From the NCBI GenBank assembly GCA_013607775.1, contig VCAW01000079.1, positions 1 through 32,104 of the forward strand: a stretch of DNA of 32,104 nucleotides, in the 5' to 3' direction. The notes under the pieces are model-generated. The model had not been told where the DNA came from and did not search any database. It worked only from the letters and a program-made list of their open reading frames with translations. Within the stretch, counting starts at the first letter, position 1; each line of letters starts with the position of its first letter. Positions 1 to 11,029 of this stretch are shown piece after piece. This DNA comes from Campylobacterota bacterium (GTDB lineage Bacteria; Campylobacterota; Campylobacteria; Campylobacterales; Sulfurovaceae). Position numbers and translations under genes: made by a program.

Positions 1-20
1 TAAAATACTACAATCAATTT

Positions 21-1403
21 TTAGTTAGGGTATTCGCTTGGTATGCGAATCTGCCCACTAAAAACTTTATTGTATGTCATGAACCTATCATCAAATAACC
101 ATAAATTATTTGTTTTATAATTTTGTTCTACATCTTGAGTATTTTTTTTCATGAAAAGATTATGTAACTTATCTTCTAATACACCATCATTAGTTAAAGA
201 TTTTAATTGATGAATTATTTTTTCTCTATCAAACATATATTCAGCCAATTCTGAATGAGTAACTTTAGTTAATTTTGTATAATATTCCTCATTCATATTT
301 TCACTATTCATTCTCAAAAAATCTTTATCTTTTTCTAGTTCTATTTTCGCATTTGATATTAGTGTTTCTGAATCTAAAATTTCTTCATTATCTCTTATAT
401 AATAACCTAGAAATGGTGCTTCTTTAATTGCTTTAGTGAGACTATTTTTAGCTATTTCATCTATATCTATACCACTCTCTTTCGCTATTATCTTGATTTG
501 ATTCCTAACTTCATTTTGAATATCTTCCCAAGCTAAACTATGCAGTAAATCATCATTATTTTTTCTTTTTGGATAAATTGTAAAGTCATCTCTTGTATCT
601 GGTAAAACATTATCATCTAAGTAATCTGAGTGGATCAAATATGCTATTTCAAGATTTTTAAATATTTTTAATTTTTTATCACTACTTAACTCAGAATTCT
701 TCTTAACTACTCGTCCACCTGCACAGTAATACCCCTCTTGTTGCTGTATCCCATCAAGAGCATAATAAATAATAAATTTGTGTGTTCACCTTGAATTCTT
801 TATCTAAAAATGTAGGGATATTATTACTTGATATTTTTTCTTTCTCTATAGAGTTTTCATAAATATCAATACTTATTTCGACACCTTCTTTCTGCTTTAA
901 CTGAAAGTATGCAATAAAATGTTCTTTAATCTCTTCTTTAAATCTTTCATAATCAACGACAAATTTATTTTTAGGTTTTGATAGCTTTAATATCGTGTTA
1001 TTAATTTTTGAACTATCTTCACATCTAATATCTTTATCTACTTTAAAATCGATAGTCTTATCAAGACTATTGATATGTACATTTTCAAAAACTTTTAAAT
1101 ATAAAAACGGCTAATGCCTTTACATCCAAGCTCTCTCTTGTGCTTAGTTTTATATTCCTTAAAAGCATTTAGATTATCCTCTGTAAAACCATCACCATTA
1201 TCTTCAATTTCAATGGCGATAATATATTTTTTAGTTTCTTTTATATCAAGTGCATCTTGAATAAAATTTATTTTAATATCGGTAGCATTTGCTTGAATAG
1301 AGTTAGTTATTGCTTCATAAACTGCTTGCTTCCAATTAACTGTTGAAGGCAAATCATCAACAATATTTTTTATACTTACTATTGCATTACCATGTTCACT
1401 CAT
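21..1403 (-). pseudogene. GHKL/HATPase_c ATP-binding protein (MORC/paraMORC-like), disrupted by two frameshifts
   Basis: N-terminal ORF (1095-1403) has ATPase motifs (YEAITNSIQANA, IEDNGDGF, GCKGISRF). Changing frame at the A5/T5 run (1103-1107) continues RFLYLKVFENVHINSLDK..., and changing frame again near the (GT)3 repeat (780-785) gives HKFIIYYALDGIQQQEGYYCAGGRVVKK... into ORF 21-638. Confidence 0.75.
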
Positions 1404-1491
1404 CTACACCCTTTTAAAACCAATTATTCATTAAGATAAATTATATCCAAGTTCTTCAAAATATAATAAAAACATGTCAATTTGAAAGATT

Positions 1492-1522
1492 TTTACGATT
1501 TTTTTACGGACTTTACTATAAT
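1492..1522 (+). promoter_or_regulatory. Putative sigma70 promoter, TATAAT at 1517-1522 with T-rich upstream region
   Basis: Exact TATAAT -10 box preceded by T-rich sequence (gatttttacgatttttttacggac), typical of Campylobacterota promoters; predicted start ~1528. Confidence 0.55.
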
Positions 1523-1526
1523 CGCA

Positions 1527-1634
1527 TGTACCCTTTTAGGTTATAGGGTAGTGTTCTGACTTTTAGATAAACTGGGTGGGCTTGAAAATTGATGTTTTAG
1601 GCATAGGCAGGGTAAATTTATCTGAAAGGGTACA
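1527..1634 (+). promoter_or_regulatory. Structured 5' leader with mutually exclusive stems sequestering the Shine-Dalgarno
   Basis: TGTACCCTTTTAG (1527-1539) pairs with CTGAAAGGGTACA (1622-1634), 13 bp with one G-U. TTTTAGATAAA (1561-1571) pairs with TTTATCTGAAA (1617-1627), 11 bp with one G-U. The two stems share 1622-1627. Confidence 0.5.
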
Positions 1635-1636
1635 TT

Positions 1637-1747
1637 ATGGAAACATTGTTTTCTGTACTGTTTTTAATACTTGGAAGTATGAGAGTTGCTATCATGTGGC
1701 TTGATTATGAAGAGTGTAAAAAGCACAAGGACACAGACAAAGACTAA
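1637..1747 (+). CDS. Small hydrophobic peptide (36 aa), single predicted TM segment with charged C-tail
   Basis: ORF METLFSVLFLILGSMRVAIMWLDYEECKKHKDTDKD*, preceded by GAAAGGG 6 nt before the ATG; own promoter and downstream hairpin. Below the ORF-track length cutoff. Confidence 0.5.
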   Translation: METLFSVLFLILGSMRVAIMWLDYEECKKHKDTDKD

Positions 1748-1760
1748 TTTGTCTCACAAG

Positions 1761-1791
1761 ATGACAGGAATTCGCCTTCCTATCATTTCTG
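1761..1791 (+). terminator. Hairpin with T-rich tail after the 36-aa ORF
   Basis: ATGACAGGAA (1761-1770) / TTCCTATCAT (1777-1786), 6-nt loop, one C-A mismatch, followed by TTTCT. Confidence 0.45.
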
Positions 1792-1839
1792 TGTACCCTT
1801 TCCAACATTTTACAAAAATAAACTTATAGCAAAATAAAT

Positions 1840-3222
1840 TTATTCTACCGTAGCAATCGCTTTCTCAATACGCTTAATCGTCTCATCTGTACCCAAGATA
1901 GCCATCACTTCATCCATACCAGCACCTGTTATAGAACCCATGAGGCTGACACGTAGAGGCATACCTATCTTACCAAAACCTATTTCTTTCTCTGCGACTA
2001 TCTTTTCCATAACAGCATGGTAAGCTTCTTTGGTAGTAGGTTGTGCAAGCGCTAGCATATCTGCGAAAGTAGAGAGTATCTCTTTGGCTTCACCTTTAAA
2101 TGCTTTTTTTGCTGACTTTTCATCATAACTCTCAGGTGCCACAGTTAAAAGTTTGATTTGTTCTGCCAACTCTACAAGCGTTTTACCTCTCTCTTTGGTA
2201 GCAGTAAGGATGATAGAGGCTTTTTCATTACCCTCCAAGTCTACACCAAAGTCTTTAAGTAGTGTGATGAGCTTTTCATCTGATGCTTCTTTAATGTAAT
2301 GTGCATTGAGCCAAAGCAGCTTGTCAAGATTGTAGTTAGAAGAGGACTTATTGATGTCATTTGGGTCAAAAAGGTTTATCATCTCTTCAATACTAAATAT
2401 CTCTTGGTCACCATGGCTCCAGCCTAGACGTACAAGAAAGTTTAGTAATGCTTCTGGCAGATACCCCATAGTTTTATATTCCATCACATCGGTTGCACCA
2501 TCACGCTTAGAAAGTTTTTTACCCTGCTCATTGTTTATCATCGCAACGTGGTAGAAGTTTGGCAGCGCAAATCCTAATGCATTATAGACCACTATCTGCT
2601 TAGGTGTGTTATAAAGATGGTCATCTCCACGGATAACATCGGTAAGTCCCATAAGCGCATCATCTATAGCTACAACGAAGTTATAGGTAGGACTTCCATC
2701 TGCACGTGCAATGACAAAGTCATCTACCTCGGTAGCATCTACAGAAAACTCGCCCTTCACACCATCGACAAAAGAGATACGCCCTTCTTGTGGAGCCTTG
2801 ATACGAATAACTGGTTCGACACCCTCTGGAGGCGTACCTGTAAAGTCACGGTAACGTCCATCATAACGTGTACGCTCTTTTTTAGCCATCTGCTCTTCAC
2901 GCAAGGCTGCCAACTCATCTTTAGACATATAACACTTATAAGCTTTACTCTCTTCAAGTAGCTGGTCAATATATTGTTTATACAAATCAAAACGTTTAGA
3001 CTGATAGACCACCTCACCATCATGGCTCATGCCTACCCATTCAAAAGCTTTGAGTATGGCATCTTTGGCTTCTTCAGAGTTACGAGCCATATCTGTATCT
3101 TCGATACGAAGTAGAAACTCACCCGTGTTGTGCTGTGCTGTAAGCCAAGAAAAAAGAGCGGTTCTTAAACCACCAATATGTAAATACCCTGTTGGGCTAG
3201 GTGCAAAACGTGTCACTGTCAT
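1840..3222 (-). CDS. gltX: Glutamyl-tRNA synthetase
   Basis: HIGH-type signature FAPSPTGYLHIGGLRTALFSW and KLSKRDGA (KMSKS-type); 460 aa. Confidence 0.95.
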   Translation of the reverse strand: MTVTRFAPSPTGYLHIGGLRTALFSWLTAQHNTGEFLLRIEDTDMARNSEEAKDAILKAFEWVGMSHDGEVVYQSKRFDLYKQYIDQLLEESKAYKCYMSKDELAALREEQMAKKERTRYDGRYRDFTGTPPEGVEPVIRIKAPQEGRISFVDGVKGEFSVDATEVDDFVIARADGSPTYNFVVAIDDALMGLTDVIRGDDHLYNTPKQIVVYNALGFALPNFYHVAMINNEQGKKLSKRDGATDVMEYKTMGYLPEALLNFLVRLGWSHGDQEIFSIEEMINLFDPNDINKSSSNYNLDKLLWLNAHYIKEASDEKLITLLKDFGVDLEGNEKASIILTATKERGKTLVELAEQIKLLTVAPESYDEKSAKKAFKGEAKEILSTFADMLALAQPTTKEAYHAVMEKIVAEKEIGFGKIGMPLRVSLMGSITGAGMDEVMAILGTDETIKRIEKAIATVE

Positions 3223-3298
3223 AGTAAAACCTTGAAATAAATTATGTGATTGTAGCGAAAATGTGGTTAAGATGGATTTTGTTTGTTTCGTTGTAGTT

Positions 3299-3385
3299 GT
3301 ATTTTAATAGTTTGCGACAAGCGGTGCACCTTCCCGAAGGGTGGCTTCGCCATTTGCACCGCGCCAGAGTGAACTGTTAAAATAC
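3299..3385. repeat. Nested inverted-repeat / hairpin element between gltX and the HhH gene
   Basis: Outer arms gtattttaatagttt (3299-3313) / gaactgttaaaatac (3371-3385), inner perfect arms GCGGTGCA (3321-3328) / TGCACCGC (3355-3362), plus apical CTTCCCGAAG and TGGCTTCGCCA hairpins. Confidence 0.55.
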
Positions 3386-3389
3386 TTTT

Positions 3390-3869
3390 TTAGTTCTTCT
3401 TTTTAGACTTAGTTTTTTTCTCTTTTTTGGCTTTAGTCTTTTTCGTTTTTGTTTTCTTCGTCTTTGTTTTTTTAGACTTAGTTTTTAACTCTTTCTTTTT
3501 TTCATCCGTTGTTTTTATCTTACGTTTCTTTGGTGTTTTTGCTTTTGCATCTTTTTTTGTAGACTTGGTTTTTTTAGCAGTTTTTTTCTTTGTAGTTTTT
3601 TTAACTTTCTTTACACCATCACTAGACTTCACACCACGCTTGATGTTATCTGCTGTCTTCTCACAGATACCTTCAACTCTCTGCACATCTTCAAAAGATT
3701 TAAACTTACCTTTTCTTCTCTCTTTGATGATGGCAGCAGCTTTCACTTCACCAATACCATTTATCTCCATCAACTCTGCCTTAGATGCACTGTTCAATGC
3801 AGACAAGCTCATACCAAATAGTGTCGTCGTAGCAAGTATTAAAAAACCTGCAATTATTTTTTTCAACAT
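3390..3869 (-). CDS. Secreted ComEA-like helix-hairpin-helix protein with lysine-rich tail
   Basis: N-terminal signal peptide, then LNSASKAELMEINGIGEVKAAAIIKERRKGKFKSFEDVQRVEGICEKTADNI (HhH), then a ~75-aa KKTKTKK-type tail. Confidence 0.8.
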   Translation of the reverse strand: MLKKIIAGFLILATTTLFGMSLSALNSASKAELMEINGIGEVKAAAIIKERRKGKFKSFEDVQRVEGICEKTADNIKRGVKSSDGVKKVKKTTKKKTAKKTKSTKKDAKAKTPKKRKIKTTDEKKKELKTKSKKTKTKKTKTKKTKAKKEKKTKSKKKN

Positions 3870-3922
3870 TCTTTTCCCCTAATGTATTTATTTGTTAATT
3901 ATAGTTGTCTATAACAAAAATA

Positions 3923-6804
<2,882 letters not shown>

Positions 6805-7404
6805 TTATCCTGTAACTGTTTTGATAATATAGATCATATCTTTTTTTAGAGACCATTCGTTTATATACTTTTTATTTATTTGCACTTTGTCCTTCCAAAT
6901 AATATCTCTATTGTACGCTTCAGGATTTTTTTGTGTGGCCAAGATAGACTCCTCATCTTTGTATTTTAACGATGCTGGCCCCGTGATACCTGGTCTTACA
7001 CTTAAAATGATTCTATCTTCACATTCAAGTGCATCTGCAAAACCTTTGACATCAGGGCGGGGCCCCACAAAACTCATACGTCCAAAAAGTACATTAAAAA
7101 GTTGAGGGAGTTCATCTATCTTGATATTACGAAAAAACTTTCCACTTTTGGTAATGCGAACATCTCCACTCTTAGTAACAGTAGTGTCAATACCCTCAAT
7201 ATTGTTCATCGTTTTTATTTTAAAAACCCAAAAAGGTTTCGCATCTTTTCCTATGCGTTCTTGAACAAAAAGACCATTACTTTTCGTTTCAAAAGAAGAG
7301 ACTAACCAAGCCAAAATCATAATCCACCACGTCAACCCAATGCCTACTATAGACAATACAATATCAAACAGTCGTTTTACTATTTTATCTGTAGTACTTA
7401 ACAT
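6805..7404 (-). CDS. pglC: Initiating sugar-1-phosphate transferase (PglC-like)
   Basis: KRLFDIVLSIVGIG, QERIGKDAKPFWVFKIKTM, KIDELPQLFNVLFGRMSFVGPRPD. Confidence 0.9.
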   Translation of the reverse strand: MLSTTDKIVKRLFDIVLSIVGIGLTWWIMILAWLVSSFETKSNGLFVQERIGKDAKPFWVFKIKTMNNIEGIDTTVTKSGDVRITKSGKFFRNIKIDELPQLFNVLFGRMSFVGPRPDVKGFADALECEDRIILSVRPGITGPASLKYKDEESILATQKNPEAYNRDIIWKDKVQINKKYINEWSLKKDMIYIIKTVTG

Positions 7405-9527
7405 TATTTTTTGAGTTTATAGATTCTATTATAAGGAGAAGAGACTACCAATTCAAAAAGGTTTTTATCATACTTCCCTAAGATAAACATCTGAACATAC
7501 ATAGATTTAAATGTTTCCGTATCCATAACAACAAATTTGCCATAACTTTTCATATAGATAATTGCATACTCTCCATCAGCATGATAAAGCTGTGACTGTA
7601 AACCTATATCGCCATCTTTGGTATTTTGTGTAGCGATAAAATACTTAACATCTTTCCTTTGCTTCCCTAAAATAATCTCTCCCTTTTTAGCGTCAAAGAC
7701 TATACCATTTTGAAATGATAAAATACCGTTAGCATTTTTTATAGCTACTGTAGGGAAAAAGCTCATCTTTCTTTCTGGTTTACCTGTAATTAAATCCAAA
7801 TTAGCAAATATAGAAACCGTTGGAAAGATATTTAACATCCTATATGGTAAATACAAGTATATATCTCTTGTCTTCGGAGGAAGCACATAATTACTATCCT
7901 CCAATTCCGATAAAAATAAATTTGGATCTACTTGATCCTTCTCACCATTCTTAAATATTGTATCCGTAACAATAGAATAATTTGAATCTACATAAGTCTC
8001 AACGGCCAATCTACTTAGGTTTACAGCTAATTGAGGAGAAGAGGTTTGCATAATTTTAGAGATAATAAAGTTATCATTATTATGTTTTCCCCCATCAATA
8101 AGTGTAGAAGTATCTGAATAATACCAGATAGGATACCCATAATCCCACCACGTTAACGTATAGTCTTTCGCATCAGCTACTTCATCAAGTTCTACCAAGT
8201 CTTGCACTTCTGTTTTATTCAGTACGGTTGGAACCTTGTATCCTATAATGTGTGTGATATTGGGATACACCATACCTAGGGTCAAGACGCTCATCGCCAC
8301 AATATAAATACTCTTTTTGTCTGTCACATAGTTCGTCACAACATGAAAAAGATAAATTACCGACATTGCTGCCATAGGTACTGCGTAAACAGTAAAACGA
8401 AGGCCTCCGAACATCGCAAAAATACCTATGCCTACCAAGGGCAACGCCAAGATGAATGCCTTGTATCTGACAACCAAAACCACGTATCCTGCCAAAGAGA
8501 GAATAACCCCAACTGCAGAACCCGAGATACGGTTTGCAAAGGTAGAAAAAGGTATCTGTCCGGCTTCACGTACAGTTTGTGCCACACTATAAAAGTGTAG
8601 TCCCTCCTCTTGTGTTCCAGTTGAGGTATAGCCTGCAATTTTTGCAAAAATCAAAGAAAACACATGACCAAAAAACAAAAATGCGAGAAAAAGTATTCCA
8701 GCTATAATCATCCACGTTTTTTGCTCCAAAGTTGTTTTATTTAGTACAAAATACAGCCCTATCAAAACAACTATTTTAATGATGTACTCAAAAGGTGTCA
8801 CTAGTGGAAAAGGCAAAAGTGAAACAAATACAAGAATGAGAGAAAGATACGTTGTACTGTCATCACGATGGTAAAATATCATATAAAGTGCATACATGAT
8901 ACCCATCGCATAGACTATAGAAAGTCCAGCATCGTACAAAAATGGATAGACAGCAATAGCAATAGATGCATACAATGCAGACTTTAAATTAAAGTCTATC
9001 GTACTTTTCATCAAAAAAAACAAGATGAACATGGGTGCCATAGCAGAGAACATATCGGTATCATAATAACCTATCATCGTACGATTATAATAACTCCAAG
9101 CAATACTTCCTAGTAGTGCAGCAAAGAATCCCCAAAGAGTCTGTCCATAAAGGCGCGCAATTAAAATCATAGGAATCACTACTAGTGAAGAAATAAAAGC
9201 TGGCATATAGAGTGTAATAGTCTCTAAAGAAAATGGAGTAATTTTAGCAAACAATGTAGTGAAAAAAATCACACCATAATCCCACATGCCAAAAACACGA
9301 GGGTTATCTACATGTAAGCCCATCAGTTCTTTTTGTGTACCAGAAGCAAAAAAGTAACCATCATTGGTGTTTATCATAAGTTGGTCATTCCAAAAAAAGC
9401 TTGGATTATCTTGAAATTGATAGACCCAAATCATACGAATGGCGAAGGAAAAAATATATGCTAAAAGCATAAGCCCTAGCATCTGTCCTGTTGTTACTTG
9501 ATTGAGGGATAATTTATTTTGACTCAC
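7404..9527 (-). CDS. pglB: Oligosaccharyltransferase, STT3/PglB family
   Basis: Multi-TM protein of 707 aa with catalytic motif TWWDYGYPIWYYSDTSTLIDGGKHNNDNF. Confidence 0.93.
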   Translation of the reverse strand: MSQNKLSLNQVTTGQMLGLMLLAYIFSFAIRMIWVYQFQDNPSFFWNDQLMINTNDGYFFASGTQKELMGLHVDNPRVFGMWDYGVIFFTTLFAKITPFSLETITLYMPAFISSLVVIPMILIARLYGQTLWGFFAALLGSIAWSYYNRTMIGYYDTDMFSAMAPMFILFFLMKSTIDFNLKSALYASIAIAVYPFLYDAGLSIVYAMGIMYALYMIFYHRDDSTTYLSLILVFVSLLPFPLVTPFEYIIKIVVLIGLYFVLNKTTLEQKTWMIIAGILFLAFLFFGHVFSLIFAKIAGYTSTGTQEEGLHFYSVAQTVREAGQIPFSTFANRISGSAVGVILSLAGYVVLVVRYKAFILALPLVGIGIFAMFGGLRFTVYAVPMAAMSVIYLFHVVTNYVTDKKSIYIVAMSVLTLGMVYPNITHIIGYKVPTVLNKTEVQDLVELDEVADAKDYTLTWWDYGYPIWYYSDTSTLIDGGKHNNDNFIISKIMQTSSPQLAVNLSRLAVETYVDSNYSIVTDTIFKNGEKDQVDPNLFLSELEDSNYVLPPKTRDIYLYLPYRMLNIFPTVSIFANLDLITGKPERKMSFFPTVAIKNANGILSFQNGIVFDAKKGEIILGKQRKDVKYFIATQNTKDGDIGLQSQLYHADGEYAIIYMKSYGKFVVMDTETFKSMYVQMFILGKYDKNLFELVVSSPYNRIYKLKK

Positions 9528-10537
9528 TTTTCACCTTTTATCATTTTTTTAATCACAAACAATATTCCCATAAGTGACCCTATCCCATATGAAAGATGCA
9601 GGGTTAAAAAACTCATGATGAGATAACATATGCTATTGGAACTGTTTTTTAATTTAATGCTTATGATTATAACCAAACTAAGATAACTTAATAATGAGAC
9701 AAAAGATATCCATAATACTTTTGAAAACAACAAAGAAAACAACAGAGGAAACAAGAGCGATAATACAAATAACAAAGGTACAAAATGTCTTAGGTTCAAA
9801 GAGCTGAGTGTTTTTGTATAATATGCCGTAAGCATATTCCAATACCCATTTTGGTACTGATTTTTTGCCAAGTCTTTAAAGTTTTCTCTTGCATAATAGG
9901 TACACTGCACATCAGGAATAAGGTAGATTTTACCTCCAGCATTGATGATGCGTTTGTTGAGTTCTATATCTTGATTGCGTATAAGCTTTTCATCAAAGAG
10001 CCCATATTTCTCAAATGTACTTCTCCTGTAACACCCAAATGCCACCGTATCTATCTCTGTGACTTCATTACATCCTGTTCTAAAAAGGACATTACCTACG
10101 CCAAATTTATGCATCAGCACCTCCTTAATGGAGGAAGATCTTTTATTTTTATTTTTCACATCTGTTATAAGCACTCCGCCTACACAGTCTGCATTTAACT
10201 TTACTATATTTTCTATCAAGTCTTTAAAATATACTGCATCATAATGTGCATGTGCAGAAAGTACGAACACGTAGTCTCCACTACTTGCTTGTATGCCTAA
10301 GTTCATTCCTATGGGGGTATGCCTTTGTTGATTTACTACAACATGAATAAATGGGTATTTACGATGATATTCTTGTACTATTTCTCTCGTACTATCCTCA
10401 CTCATCCCATCCACAACAAAGACTTCCATCTTCTCCTGAGCATAGTCTGCCTCTAATATGGAGTCAAGACATACTGCGATATACTTTTCCTCATTAAACG
10501 TAGGAATGATGATAGATATAAGAGGAGTACTATGCAT
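9524..10537 (-). CDS. Family 2 glycosyltransferase with C-terminal TM helices
   Basis: ISIIIPTFNEEKYIAVCLDSI, VDGMSEDST, C-terminal hydrophobic helices. ORF track begins at 10567, but MHSTPLISI at 10537 is the likelier start. Confidence 0.85.
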   Translation of the reverse strand: MHSTPLISIIIPTFNEEKYIAVCLDSILEADYAQEKMEVFVVDGMSEDSTREIVQEYHRKYPFIHVVVNQQRHTPIGMNLGIQASSGDYVFVLSAHAHYDAVYFKDLIENIVKLNADCVGGVLITDVKNKNKRSSSIKEVLMHKFGVGNVLFRTGCNEVTEIDTVAFGCYRRSTFEKYGLFDEKLIRNQDIELNKRIINAGGKIYLIPDVQCTYYARENFKDLAKNQYQNGYWNMLTAYYTKTLSSLNLRHFVPLLFVLSLLFPLLFSLLFSKVLWISFVSLLSYLSLVIIISIKLKNSSNSICYLIMSFLTLHLSYGIGSLMGILFVIKKMIKGEK

Positions 10538-11027
10538 TATCTTCCTGTGTAACCTTAATAGGAACACCTACTGCCTTTGCATTGGCTGGTATGTTAACAT
10601 TCGCCAGACTCCCTGCCCCAACAATGCTATTCTCTCCAATACTTATGCCCTCTTTCCCCGATATTACATTGCATCTCATACCCAAATATGCACCTTGTTT
10701 TATATATATCTTCGTATGCTCTTGCTCTTTACCATGACATGCAAAGTAACAACCATAAGAGATAGTTACATTGTCTTCTATAACTATTTTATCTATAGCT
10801 ACATCATCCAAATAGCATTTCATTCCAATAAAAACATTTTTACCTATATTGAATCCAATCCATCTATACATTGCTACACGTAAATTCGTAAACGGCACAT
10901 TGGGAACAATAACAACATTCAGATATTTACATATAGGTTTCCATATTATTGTACTCAGTGAATATTTAGCATAATATGGCGGTTCCTGTTTTAGAATATC
11001 TTGATAAAACTTTTCTACTAAATACAT
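10530..11027 (-). CDS. Hexapeptide-repeat acyltransferase (WcaF-type)
   Basis: IGKNVFIGMKCYLDDVAIDKIVIEDNVTISYGCYFACHG, IGENSIVGAGSLANVNIPANAKAVGVPIKV. Confidence 0.8.
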   Translation of the reverse strand: MYLVEKFYQDILKQEPPYYAKYSLSTIIWKPICKYLNVVIVPNVPFTNLRVAMYRWIGFNIGKNVFIGMKCYLDDVAIDKIVIEDNVTISYGCYFACHGKEQEHTKIYIKQGAYLGMRCNVISGKEGISIGENSIVGAGSLANVNIPANAKAVGVPIKVTQEDNA

Positions 11028-11029
11028 TT

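Noticed and set aside
2351-3235. Several ORFs inside gltX (2351-2554 +, 2617-2961 +, 2757-3023 -, 3029-3235 +)
   Set aside because: Overlap a clearly conserved gltX; no recognisable domains or start signals; shadow ORFs.
3299-3385. Possible homology between the 87-bp element and the 202-bp element at 29193-29394
   Set aside because: Both have nested stems and short shared strings such as GGGTGG and TTTGCA, but no convincing alignment could be made by eye.
3427-3882. 151-aa plus-strand ORF rich in F/V (MALVFFVFVFFVFVFL...)
   Set aside because: Exact antisense shadow of the lysine-rich HhH gene; AAA/AAG codons read as TTT/CTT.
8343-8647. Overlapping ORFs within pglB (8343-8600 +, 8432-8647 -)
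   Set aside because: No family features; explained by the conserved multi-TM PglB frame.
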